The position numbers and the translations under genes are program-made. 64,000 nucleotides of DNA from Fragum whitleyi (Eukaryota; Mollusca; Bivalvia; Cardiida; Cardiidae). Below, piece after piece: positions 54,198 to 64,000 of this stretch. Under the pieces are notes generated by a model. That model was not told where the DNA came from. It saw only the letters and a list, made by a program, of their open reading frames with translations, and did no database searches. The DNA lies in NCBI GenBank assembly GCA_948146395.1, contig OX411548.1:33240912-33304911 (forward strand). The letters are read 5' to 3'. How positions within the stretch are numbered: position 1 is the stretch's first letter; each line of letters opens with the position of its first letter.

Positions 54198-57100
54198 GTA
54201 TATATTCAAATAGTAAAAGTCTTATGAACGACATATCGAACAGATTTAATCATAATTAATACTTGTCTATTAATGCTTCTTTAAGCGAATCTAGATAAAA
54301 AAAAAGTTAGTGCCAGACGATATCTGATTGTAGGCGTATTATGATTTATTTCATCAATTGACTTTAGGTTTCCAAAACTAAAAAACTCTTCTTTCATCTA
54401 TTGATTAACCATTATATAGAATATAGATCTAAATCTAGATTTATGTAGGTAGATGTGTTTTCTTAAACAAAACTCAAAAATGAATTTCTTTGTATGCTAT
54501 TTGACATTTTGTGATCCTCATAACTTAGACGACTTTGTTAACGAGCCCCACGTAATTCCGTCTTTCTAACACAAACATAACACAGCATTGATCAATTTCA
54601 AACTGTTTTCGATTTTTCGTAGGATACGACCAGCAATATTAAGTAAGATTAAAAAAAAAAGTTTTTCAGAATTTCAAATTTGCTTCCACAGGGTCGAGAT
54701 ATCAGGAATGATGTTATGCATGAAGCTAGAATGGAGATTTCAACTACCGACTTGCACAGATTCTACCAGACTTTTATAGATATACTGAGTGATCGCCAAA
54801 CTCTCCAAACCTTACCTTCAGCAGTGTCTGCTATCACCAAAATACAACAGGTAGACAGAGTTACAGATAGAGGGATTATGTCGGCTTTTTAATCGAAATA
54901 TTTTATAAAACCTAACCGTAAACGTATATTGTGTAAACTCGTTGGAATCGTCTAATCATCTCAAAAGTCATCGTTAAAAGGGTTAACGGGCAGTTCGACC
55001 TTAAACCTTTTCAATCGACTAAACTAAAATAATAAATGTATGTTGAAACGGGACGCAAAAAAGATACCATTACTGTGATTCGAACCACTGTCTTAAGACT
55101 TCGTAAGACTTGCATGTTTTCCATGCAGTGATAAGTGTCTACTCGAAATGGCGTTGTTAAATGGGTATACATTATTAAACTTTATTCATGAAGTTAATCG
55201 AGACACAACGGAGGACCATGTAATGTAAGCTAATAGAGGTTACGGTAAATCATGTGAATGATTTCAAGCTATAGGGATGGGATTTCTGCAGATTCTTCGT
55301 TCATTACTTCACCTGGCATTCAAATAACTTTTGTTTGTACTCAATTTAAATTGTTTGAAAGTGTTGGGTATGCTGCAACTTATTACTGCATGGTAGGAAT
55401 ATTGCTGTTGTATGTTTAATATTTAAATTCATTGAAAATATTTTGGTATCTTGTACAAAGTGAAACTGTTTTTTTTAGGAATATTGTTTGGATCCAATGC
55501 TACTTTTATATTAATGAATAGAGAGTCAAAACATGAATTTCTGCAGAAATAAGTGAACTATAATTTCGCCAAAAGTATTGTAATTTAAGTCATGCGCCGA
55601 ATAGAATATCTAATTTAGTGAAATCAAAATAAACAATATAGTCAAATATGATTGGCACTTATCATTGACCTAATCAAACGGTGATGTCCTGACCAAATCA
55701 GAATTGGGCCAGACGGACTTTCCTTTTAGTACTTTAATTCAAATTCGTATTTATATCTATTTATCATAATATGTATACGTATCAAATAGTAAGATAAATT
55801 ACAGAATGAAGTTAAAAAACCAATACATATTTTAAAGCATTTTGACAAACCCTACCATCATTTAATTTCAGCTAAAGCAGGATTTGATAACAATCACAAC
55901 AGAGGATGAACAAAGACTTTACCAGGAATCCCAATCTGCTTTGAAAAGAAAAAGAGATGATTTTATTGTTGACTTAGACAAACAGACAACAGAAGGGGTA
56001 AAGAAACTAAGTAGGAAGGAAAAGTCAGTCATAAAGAAAATACAAGACAAGAAAGAAGAGACGATATTGGACCAAGAAAGGACGTTAAAGGTTGGGGTTA
56101 GAAAACTGAGGCAAAAGGAGAGAACAGCCATCAGACATTTAGATCAAAGAAAGAATGTAATTTCCAAAGAACTCGACTCAAAAATAACGAAAGGGAATAT
56201 CCAGATTGACAAAATAACGGAGGTTGGTTTTCGCAAAATTGTAGATAGTACGAAAGAAGCAACTAATTTGTTCAAGAGTGAGGCGAAACAAGCAAACAAA
56301 AGGTTAAATAAAAGTGTCAATAATGCAGTAGCTGCAAGTGAGGAAGAACTCCACTTTAAAACAAAACGCATGAAGAGAAAATTGCATAAGAAAGGTCAAG
56401 AAATATGTGATATCATGATTGATAAATCCAAGAATCTCTTGAAAGAAAATGTGAAAAAATTTGAATTCGTTGTAAAAGAAAGTGCAAAAACTGGTATCGA
56501 TACGATAAAGGAAGAAGAAGCCAGAGTGGTACAAGCTGTACGAGAAGAGAAGTTATTCATGAGTACTGTTAATGAATCAGAGTATCGTGAGAAAAAGGCT
56601 GGTGAGTTATAAATATTCTTATCTCCCCCTCCGAAGAGGTGTATATTGCTTTGCACTTGTCGGGCGGTCAGTCTGCCCAGAGTTTTCGCAATGCGCTCTA
56701 TAGAGAAGATAAGTTTGAAGTTGGTGCTTAACTAATACATCTTGTTGAAATGCTATGCACTTGTGACTGGGTTCTAGTGGTTATTGTGTATTTATAATGG
56801 TTTGAAAATGGATAGATTGAGTACAATAATTATATAATGATAATGATCAACTTGTGTAGTTTTCCTTTGTTCTAACATTATGAAAATCAATTTAAAGTTA
56901 TTCCTGAGCGTTATTTTATAGGCACAAAATGACTATGACAGAACAAAGGACAGACGCATTGACAATTGTAGAAATGATTATGTAAACTGGTGCAACAATT
57001 TCAAGTTGAGGATTTTTTTCTTGAGTAATGCCAAAATCATTCATCTATTTGAAGAAATACAGAATTGTCATTGGTAGTATATTACCTATAACACATTTAT

Positions 57101-59171
57101 ATTTTCAGAGCTTAAGAGCGAGGTGATAGAGCACTACTTGTCAAATGGTTACACAAAGTCTGCTATATCTGCACTAATAGACGACGAAGAAGTTGACATC
57201 GAAGAGATATTTGTCATGCCGTCTATGAAAACTATTGTACATGGATCATTTGAAGCATCAACATATATCAAATGTGTAGACGAGCTTTTCTTGAAGGACA
57301 ACCGGCCTGTCAGAAAGGTATGTGTCTCTAGCGACGCGGGGCGCGGTAAAACTACATTGTGTCAGTGGTTGGTATCTTCGTGGTGTAAAGGTCATGACCC
57401 AGACATGAAATTTAGTGAGCTGAATACAACACAGCAGTATCTGCGGTCTTTTGAATTTATGTTTTATATTCCACTCAGAAATCACAGAGTGTCGAATGTT
57501 GTGGATATGATAAAGAATGAAATAGTGAGAGAGGAACTACATGAATTGTTAAATGTAGTGCTCAAAAGAGATTCTAGAAACTGTCTCATTGTCTTAGACG
57601 GGTTTGATGAATGGCTTCCATCGCAAGATTGTTCAGGGAAATTGCCGTTTATCGACCCAAGAGAAAAATATTCAGTTCTCGTCACATCAAGGCCATGGAA
57701 ACTTGAAATCCTTCGCCCAAAAATTTCAGCAATCGGCCACGAAATTCAAATCAAAGGTCTTACAGACGACGAACAACTTATTAAAGTGATCGTTAGGTGC
57801 TTGGAGAAGCGATTCCGTCGGGCTAAAAACCCGGAAAAGTTTTCTGAAGAAGTGAAGACAAAAAAGACAAAACAACTGTCGGAGATCCCAATTCTTTTAA
57901 CACAAATGGTTTGTATGTGGTATGATGATGTAGAGATAGGAAATACATATGTAGAGATATATTGTAAGATGATTAACTATATATTTCAAGTTTCTGAAAA
58001 GCGACATGAGGAGGTACACTATTACCAAGATTATCAGGGAAAAGGAAAGAAGCCTATAGGGAAGTCGTGTTTACCCAAAGCGTTTAAGAACTTAGCCCTT
58101 TGCAGCAAATATGAGATCATTTTGATGAAGTTGTCAGATTTAGCATATCATACTTTGTTTAACGAGAAAAGAGAAAATGCACTAGTATTTCCAAGACATG
58201 CAACTGAAATATATAACTTGACAGAAAGTGATATTCAGTTTAGTTTAAGTACGGGTTTGCTTTCACAAGCAAAATTTTGTAACCTAGCCTCTGCCCAATC
58301 TAAGAAATTATCATTTTTACACAAAACATTTCAAGAATTTTTGGCAGCCCTGTATATTGCAAAGCGTGGTGATGATGCCTTTTTTGAAGTGTTGAAAAAA
58401 TTAAGCTCATTGGATGATGCACTTGAAATGTCACAGGTGCTGGTTTTCTTAAGTGGTCTTGATTCTAGTAGAGTAATAGCAGTAAGTCAACACATTGCTG
58501 AGTTGAGTGATAATGATGAAAGAGTTGTCAATTATCGACAATACTTTACTAATGTAGATGCTGCTATCATTGGGAGCATTCAGAGTCTCGTGTGCAACTG
58601 TATTAATGAAGGATTGAGTAATTACAGTTTTCAGAAAGATGTGATATTGCATGATTTTGGTGACAACGTGGCAGATATTGATGTTAATGAATCATTTCCA
58701 TATTTCAACAACCAGCAGATGAGGTCTTTCAGAATGAAATATCCCTCGAACAAGAATTTAGTTTCTAACTGTACAAAATTTGCAGGAGAGAATCTTGTAA
58801 AGATTATTATAGAATTAAGCCCGAATACAGAACATTTTGACCACTTAATAGCGCTTATTAAAAACTCTTTACCACACTTAGCTACTCTTGGTATAAGCGG
58901 TTTGGCCGTTTCTGATGAGGACAGGCACATTAAAACTATACTAGAGCTTGTGGGTCAATCTGCAAACCTAGTATCTCTTTGGTTAAGAAATTTCAATGTT
59001 ACTCATTCTGTACTGGAAGATCTAGTCACGTTTATTGTACTTAGAACTTCCTTAAGAGAAGTACTTTTAATGAATATCAAGTGTTTAACTTGCGAAAATT
59101 GCATTTACCATGTAAACCTAGTAAATCATAAAGAGTTGAGATATATCAATATCTGTGGTATGGCTGGATGA
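53649..59171 (+). CDS. HEPN (DZIP3-like)-coiled coil-NACHT-LRR protein, four exons
   Basis: The joined exons (53649-54197, 54692-54850, 55872-56601, 57109-59171) give about 1,166 residues before a TGA. All introns are GT-AG, with phases 0, 0 and 1. Residues 1-236 are a cysteine-containing HEPN domain of the DZIP3/hRUL138 type. Residues 237-480 are a Lys/Glu-rich coiled coil, about 500-800 are a NACHT STAND NTPase, and the rest holds divergent leucine-rich repeats. Signal peptide and membrane spans are absent, so it should be cytosolic. By analogy with NLRs, NACHT should oligomerise on ligand sensing and the N-terminus should act. With a HEPN there, RNA cleavage is possible (inference). No CARD, death or RING domain was seen. 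The in-frame TGA makes a truncated or polymorphic gene possible. Confidence 0.8.
54692..54850 (+). CDS. HEPN-NACHT gene, exon with HEPN R-N-x3-H motif
   Basis: 159 bases, 53 codons, phase 0 at both ends. Acceptor CTTCCACAG at 54683-54691; donor GTAGAC at 54851. It encodes GRDIRNDVMHEARMEIS: Arg188, Asn189 and His193 form the R-x4-H motif (Arg followed by a polar residue) that marks catalytically competent HEPN RNases. The following helix (FYQTFIDILSD) and the hydrophobic stretch to IQQ complete the domain. The motif occupies its own small exon, so skipping it would remove the catalytic residues without shifting the frame. Confidence 0.8.
54851..55871 (+). other. Intron between HEPN and coiled-coil exons
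   Basis: 1,021-bp intron, GTAGAC to TTAATTTCAG. AT-rich; no repeat family or ORF recognised. The preceding intron (54198-54691, 494 bp) is similar in character. Confidence 0.7.
55872..56601 (+). CDS. HEPN-NACHT gene, coiled-coil exon
   Basis: 730 bases, entering in phase 0 and leaving in phase 1 at GGCTG|GTGAGT. It encodes about 243 residues of very polar, Lys/Glu-rich heptad-like sequence without prolines over long stretches (LSRKEKSVIKKIQDKKEET, LRQKERTAIRHLDQRKNV), strongly suggesting a long coiled coil. Sub-repeats of about 30-35 residues are recognisable (GVKKLSRKEKSVI against GVRKLRQKERTAI). The region probably separates effector and NTPase and may mediate oligomerisation. Confidence 0.8.
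56602..57108 (+). other. Intron before the NACHT exon
   Basis: 507-bp intron, GTGAGT to ATATTTTCAG. AT-rich with nothing recognised. Confidence 0.7.
57109..59171 (+). CDS. HEPN-NACHT gene, NACHT and LRR-like exon, ending at TGA
   Basis: It enters in phase 1 after the acceptor ATTTTCAG (57108). NACHT features run in order: Walker A DAGRGKTTL (Lys about residue 560, codon 57348-57350); a helical segment; Walker B CLIVLDGFDEW (Asp codon 57597-57599) with the DGxDE signature; sensor-1-like VLVTSRPWKL; then the winged-helix region, with LSFLHKTFQEFLAALY typical of NLRs. From about residue 1010 weak leucine-rich repeats appear (NLVSLWLRNFNV, TSLREVLLMNIKC, HKELRYINICGM). The TGA at 59169-59171 falls in the middle of a repeat. 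The large intron-free NACHT exon is usual for invertebrate NLRs. Confidence 0.85.
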
Positions 59172-59753
59172 TTTACAATTGGTAGAACCTTGCCTCTCCT
59201 CAATTGCTCCGTATTTGAATCTAAATGTGACTGGTCCATGATTGGCGGGTTACAAGGTATTAAAACCCTAAGCGAATTGTTTATTTTTGGTCGACACAAT
59301 CCAATGATACCACAATCGGTAGCGCAAAATTCCGTCAGGGCTGTGAGGAACATGCGAGAGAATCATCTTGACCAAGTGCTTTTGGCAAAAGGGCTTGCTA
59401 AAGCTCTACCAACTTTACAAAATTTGAAAAGATTGACATTGATTGGTATTCACTGTAAACAGAAAGTATTACATTTGTCATCTGACATGACGTCTTTAGA
59501 AAATATTATATTGCAGCGGATTACAATGACTTTTGCATGCGTCAAAACGTTTGTAGATAGTTTGATGAAAATTCCTAACAAAGTGACGGTGGCTGTGTTT
59601 TATGTATACATTAGTCCAGATGAACATCTGTCGTCGGCTGAACAGTATATAGAGGATAAAAGCTATGTAAAGATCAATGATACTGCCAAAATTAAGAATG
59701 CTCTGTGCATTCAGTTTAGCAATAAACCCGAAGAATTCGTAGATATCAGCTAA
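59172..59753 (+). pseudogene. Open frame after the TGA: LRR continuation of the HEPN-NACHT gene
   Basis: The frame stays open for 193 codons beyond the TGA and ends at TAA 59751-59753. It keeps leucine-rich-repeat spacing (IKTLSELFIFG, LPTLQNLKRLTLIG, MTSLENIILQRI). That continuity, and the polyadenylation signal 59 bases after the TAA, indicate that the ancestral protein ended here. In this assembly it is separated by a single stop codon: a recent nonsense allele, a sequencing error, or stop-codon readthrough. Confidence 0.65.
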
Positions 59754-59811
59754 CTTGTTAATGTCGAATAATATCATCATCTTATACCCCAACACATTGT
59801 AGTAAGAATCA

Positions 59812-59817
59812 AATAAA
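59812..59817 (+). terminator. Polyadenylation signal of the HEPN-NACHT gene
   Basis: AATAAA at 59812-59817, 59 bases past the TAA of the long frame and about 640 bases past the TGA. The first AATAAA downstream of the TGA (59721) lies inside the continuing frame. Confidence 0.6.
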
Positions 59818-60353
59818 CGAATAAGTATCGAGGCTTATCGTTTTGTTTACAACGTTTTTATGTCTGCCCTTAATACCCAAAAACTTTGATAGAGAAGTAT
59901 ACGACCAATTTTCATCATGTAAATCTGTCTGTTCGTATGCCTATTTTCGTTTCTTTCCTGCAGAAGATATAAAGGTTAATGGATATATAATATAAAGCGT
60001 TATTCACTTTTTGCCCTAAACTGAAGACGTTTACTTATTTGTTTGCCTCAAATATGTCCGAAAGGTCATTGTCATGGTTAGACTACACGAGGAATTAATG
60101 TTCTTTTTAGTGAGATTGGTCTAAGTCACGGTCTCATTTGCCTATTATGCCGTAACAAGACACTTTGGCGGCATTTGTTCAATATGAAAAAAATAAGTTT
60201 TCTTTAAATTTGTGTATGAGCAATGAGCGGGACTATCTGAGATTGCACGGAAAGACAATGACCGAAACGATTAAAAGAATATTCAAAAGGGTCCATAATA
60301 TGACCTACGTCGCGGTAGAGAAATAACGCCGTTGAATAATTTTGTTATTACAC
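59818..60353. other. No gene recognised
   Basis: Intergenic sequence downstream of the HEPN-NACHT gene; no supported feature. Confidence 0.3.
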
Positions 60354-60672
60354 GGGTGTTATTACACTAGTTGAATAACTATGCAAATGAGCTCAGATCG
60401 AATAGCAACGCTATTTTGTAACCGCGAAAATGACGTCATATTGTATGTATTGTGACGTCATTTTTTAACGGCGTTATTATTTTCGCGGAAAATTGAAATG
60501 TTGAATTTCAAAATTTTTGACGAATATCGCAAAAATTCGGGTCATGTTATAAATAGAATATAAAATTTGTGCTCATAAAATATAGAATTTATTAAACTCG
60601 TCATCAATGAACAGATAAAAACTCGGCGCAACCTCGTTTTTATCTGTTTATAGATGACTCGTTTTATAAATT
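60354..60672 (-). repeat. Dispersed repeat R1 (copy 2)
   Basis: In reverse orientation it shows the landmarks of 29949-30250: GTGTTATTACACTAGTTGAA at one end, TATGCAAATGAG, a doubled TGACGTCAT, then the fold-back AACAGATAAAAACTCGGCGC and its complement ending GATGACTCGTTTTATAAA. The paired TGACGTCAT motifs match a cAMP-response-element core, probably by chance. Confidence 0.55.
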
Positions 60673-61444
60673 TGGTATTCCAAGACTACTCATTCAATAT
60701 CCTCTATATTCAAAAGGGTATATCAAATCGTGCCGTCAGTCTTTCTTTCGGCCCAATGCCAGATGCTTTTACCGTCCAAAAATCATCGTGCGTGGCCTGC
60801 CGTGCCGCGTTCGTTGTCGACGACGAGCAAGTCATGGTTTTCACTTTCACAAGTCGGTATTTGTGCGTTAGTGAATTGGTTCGTGCAATTTCCGATTTTT
60901 TTCGAAGCCCAACACTTTTTAAATGATAGAAATGAAAATTACTTGGAAAAAATTATTCTCCATCAAAGTTTAAGGTCACAGCTTAAAGTCAATTGTTAAA
61001 ATTGAGCTTGTGCGGTGCATATCTCAACCAATTATAAATGGATGTCAAAATAATCATTCTTCTTTCACGCTTCATGACTAGAGATGCCGTTTCCATTTCA
61101 ATCTGATCAAAACATACTGTAAAGACGAAAAAATATGGGAAAAAATCAATATCTTTTGAGTTTTGTATATTTATTATCACTTATTATTCATCCTTTTCGA
61201 TGAACTCGTATACATGTGACGCATTTCAGCTTAAGTTCTGACTTCCGACATCTTAATTCAAAATCATATTCCTCATTATACTAGCAAGCATGATGGACTT
61301 AACATGGAATCATTGTGTTGTTATTCTCTTTGGTATGAACAAATATTTATTCATTTCTGCATGAAATTAAATACAATTACACATGGATATAAAGCGACGA
61401 CTATGATCAGAAAGTACATTTGGGATATCTCAAGTGTCGCCAAA
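60673..61444. other. No gene recognised
   Basis: Two overlapping 90-codon ORFs at 60654-60999 start inside repeat R1 and have no recognisable product. No other feature. Confidence 0.3.
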
Positions 61445-61560
61445 CCTGCCCTGCGTTCAGGATGACAAAACGGTGCGAACAGTGTGCCTATTATTCCTCG
61501 CATTGTACGCAAGTGTACGTGCAAAGCGCTGTAAAATTGACAAACTGTTTCGCAGCTGGT
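61445..61560. mobile_element. Palindromic MITE, family 3 (copy 3, one end decayed)
   Basis: The left end CCTGCCCTGCGTTCAGGATG with ACAAAAC and the centre TACGCAAGTGTACGTGCAAA match 8278 and 41360. The right end is decayed after GACAAACTGTTTCGCAGC. Confidence 0.55.
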
Positions 61561-61634
61561 AGCTCGGATGATATGTTGTGGTTGCATCGGTGTAAGAAAC
61601 GACGGGAAACCATGGTTGTTGTCGCCTTTGGCGT

Positions 61635-61818
61635 CTAACCCAGGGTTTTCCCTCTATGTTCAAAACTGGGGGTCATTTTGCCACATTATGACCCTTAAAC
61701 TAGATATTGAATGTTTCTTTAACAATTTTTTTTTTTTTTTGGGGGGGGGGGGGGGTCATTTAAAAAAAGGGGGGTCCAAAGTTAAAGAAATAGGGGGTCA
61801 TTAAAAACCCTGCTAACC
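61635..61818. mobile_element. CAGGG-ended MITE (copy 3) with 6-bp duplication
   Basis: Element 61641-61812, ends CAGGGTTTTCCC and ..TAAAAACCCTG, flanked by CTAACC on both sides (61635-61640, 61813-61818). The middle is a T tract followed by a G tract (about 61727-61755), where assembly may be unreliable; GGGGGTCA motifs recur. Confidence 0.65.
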
Positions 61819-62174
61819 CCATACAAATAAAAACCCGAAAGCATATGATAACGACAGAGAAAGTACTTAAATTTGAGAGTTTCTCTTACTAACTTTATTG
61901 TCGTTGCACTTTCTCGATGTACGTTGAAAAAGTTGAATTGGGCTGAATGTCTGCCTCAATATGGAAAGGACCTCTTGTCGTTATGTTGTAATTTATCAAG
62001 AAAGTCATGTTATCTATAAAGGAGTCGTCCCAGTCCGCTTTATAAGCGCTCATTTCCGACGCGTCTTTCCTTTGTTACTGAAAAGGAGCCGCCCGATCTT
62101 ATTCAACCATGACATATTACTATATTAATCTGATTCGTGTTGCTGCATTGGGAAAAACGCCTAAAGGTAATAAT
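61813..62174. other. No gene recognised
   Basis: No ORF or repeat supported. Confidence 0.3.
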
Positions 62175-62865
62175 AACAAGAGGACCATTATGGTCCTAGA
62201 TCGCTTACCTGTGTCTCTTTGACCACTGGGACATCACATTAATTAAATAGGCAGATGTCAAAAAGTAGATAATTTCTACATAAGATCAATACCATGGAAT
62301 GTTTTCAGTCAAGAGCAAGACAGACATGCCTTTTCGCTCTTTGATTCTATGAAAAACGGGATGCACCCGGTTGGAGCCCAAATGTGACCCCAGGGTCTTG
62401 ATATGCACAAACTTGGCAGAGGTCCACTAGCTGATACTACAAACAAAATATGAAAGCTGTCTGCCTTCTGGTTTTAATAGAGAAGAAGATTTTTGAAGGT
62501 TTTCCTATTTTCACCCATCTTGCTCAGATGAGCTAAAAGGGGCGCGCCCAGGTGGAGCCCAAATATGACCCCAGGGTCTTGATATGAACAAACTTGGTAG
62601 GGCCCAACTGAAGAAAATGCTACAAACCAAATATGAAAGCTGTGTGCCCTCTAGTTTCGGAAAAGAAGAATTTAAAATATTTCTCTCTTTGATTCTATGT
62701 AAAAAGGGTTTCGCCCGGGAGGAGCCAAAATATGATCCTAGGGTCTTGATATGAACAAACTTTGTAGAGGTCTACTAGATGATGCTGCATACCAAATATG
62801 AAAGTTGTCTGCCTTCTGGTTTCAGAGAAGAAGATTTTTGAAGATTTTCATATTTTCACCCTTTT
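62175..62865 (+). mobile_element. HINE/pearl-like element, 3' truncated
   Basis: The 5' terminus AACAAGAGGACCATTATGGT with CCTAGATCGCTTACCTG resembles that of element G (43628). About three units of roughly 175-185 bp follow, marked by GGAGCCCAAATATGACCCCA and GGTCTTGATATGAACAAACT. No microsatellite or 3' hairpin was found. Confidence 0.6.
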
Positions 62866-63026
62866 TGTTAATGGTAAAGGGAAAGTTAAGGGTGGCTTTC
62901 ATTTATTTGAACAACTCCTTGTGTTCGAATTAACCGTAATAGCGAATTGTATAACCAAAAATAGTTCTGATTTGCATAGGGGCCGAGGCAAAAGTGTAAA
63001 ATTATGAGTGAATCGGTTAAATATAA

Positions 63027-63266
63027 AATCGAGTATTTTTATGAAAGTTTGATCGACGCTTTTTACTTCTTTTGGATATCAAATCTGAATATATTCTCTC
63101 TTTGTTCAGAATCCGTTTTACCACATACTTGATAATTGTTTTTATTAAATCGAGTAATTTTATGAAAGTTTGATCGACGATTTTTACTTCTTTTGGATAT
63201 CAAATCTGAATATATTCTCTCTTTGTTCAGAATCCGTTTTACCACATACTTGATAATTGTTTTTAT
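63027..63266. repeat. Recent tandem duplication of about 120 bp
   Basis: 63027-63146 and 63148-63266 are nearly identical (AAATCGAGTATTTTTATGAA against AAATCGAGTAATTTTATGAA, GACGCTTTTT against GACGATTTTT). It is unrelated to the other families and makes a repeated minus-strand ORF that is not coding. Confidence 0.9.
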
Positions 63267-64000
63267 CTATTCTGAGATGGACCCCCATATTCACATAGTA
63301 AGACAAATCAAAAAGCCTTATTTAACGAATTCGATGGGAATTTCAAGAGGAAAACTTAATAAGAAAGCAAGTAATAATGGTTAAAACACGTGATATTTTA
63401 TTATACGATGACATGACCGTCGATATTCTAATTAGCATGTCCAAATAAGGAATAAGGGACATTTCATGTGTCAAATGTCTAGTATAAAACCACGTGTTTT
63501 TACTATATGTTTATATTTTCTTACTACTAAACAACCTTTTCACCCCTCGTGTTTAAGGGCGGAAAATGCGAAAAAATTAACATTAACTAGTTAGACAAAA
63601 GCATTATTTAGAAATCATTTTATTTTCATAAAAAAAATTTGGAATGGTATTAAACTGAAATTTAGATTTTACCACATACAAATCCTTCATTCAAACGCAA
63701 TTTTGTGTAATTGGTAAAAAGGTTGGTCCAGAAGCCAAACGGACTAAACCCTAATGCTCCTTTGATATAAAATAATAAAGCAAAAGGAGTAAATTTTTGT
63801 ACTTTTTGGATAATTTTGTGGGTCTCAAGCATATGCATGCTCAAAATTTTATTCGACGGGGTATTAATTAAGCCGGTGCGTGACATTTCTAACAATTTCA
63901 CTTACAGGTGCGCGAAACAAAGCCTCTTGTCAGCATGTGCAGCCGCAGTCTGACCAGTCATCACTATGCGCTATTCATAACAGAAGATCTTGAAATCCCT
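63267..64000. other. No gene recognised
   Basis: AT-rich intergenic sequence to the end of the window; a 79-codon minus-strand ORF at 63662-63901 is not recognisable. Confidence 0.3.

Noticed and set aside
60400..60470. TGACGTCAT pair as a cAMP-response enhancer
   Set aside because: It is part of dispersed repeat R1; no gene is nearby in a suitable orientation.

Overview
The window is a stretch of animal nuclear DNA. It is AT-rich, its one cellular gene is split by introns, and most of the rest is interspersed repeats. A bivalve mollusc is the likely source (inference). The grounds are Helitron-associated elements with tandem-repeat cores and ACGG-type microsatellites, like the 'pearl' elements of bivalves; tRNA-derived SINEs with a GCGGCGTTAAAC-type 3' end; and an intron-containing gene that fuses a DZIP3-like HEPN domain to a NACHT ATPase, an architecture I associate with molluscan gene families. 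No rRNA gene, intact tRNA gene, CRISPR array or bacterial-style operon was seen.

Positions 1-31700 hold no convincing gene. They are a mosaic of at least three families of short inverted-repeat elements (two with TTAA target sites), tRNA-derived SINEs, and tandem-repeat elements that end in a microsatellite plus a 3' hairpin (HINE/pearl-like). Several insertions are nested. Positions 31735-41035 form a four-level nest: a HINE-like element is interrupted by a second HINE-like element, which is interrupted by a 7.16-kb Ty3/gypsy LTR retrotransposon, which is interrupted inside its integrase by a 793-bp hAT-type element with an exact 8-bp target duplication. The retrotransposon has the domain order Gag-protease-integrase-reverse transcriptase-RNase H. 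That order is typical of Ty1/copia and, among Ty3/gypsy elements, of the Gmr1-like group. Its LTRs differ at one position in 552 that I could find, so the insertion is young, yet this copy is broken by the hAT element and by a frameshift. Positions 41036-53618 are again repeats, including a 10-unit tandem array, a 340-bp GA microsatellite and a hammerhead-ribozyme-like core.

Positions 53619-59820 hold the one cellular gene, on the plus strand. Four exons with clean GT-AG junctions in compatible phases encode a DZIP3-like HEPN domain with an intact R-N-x3-H motif, a long lysine-rich coiled coil, a NACHT NTPase with Walker A and B motifs, and divergent leucine-rich repeats. A single in-frame TGA at 59169 cuts the repeat region, although the frame stays open for 193 more codons and a polyadenylation signal follows. 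The gene looks like an NLR-type innate sensor whose amino-terminal effector could be an RNase (inference). Positions 59820-64000 return to repeats.
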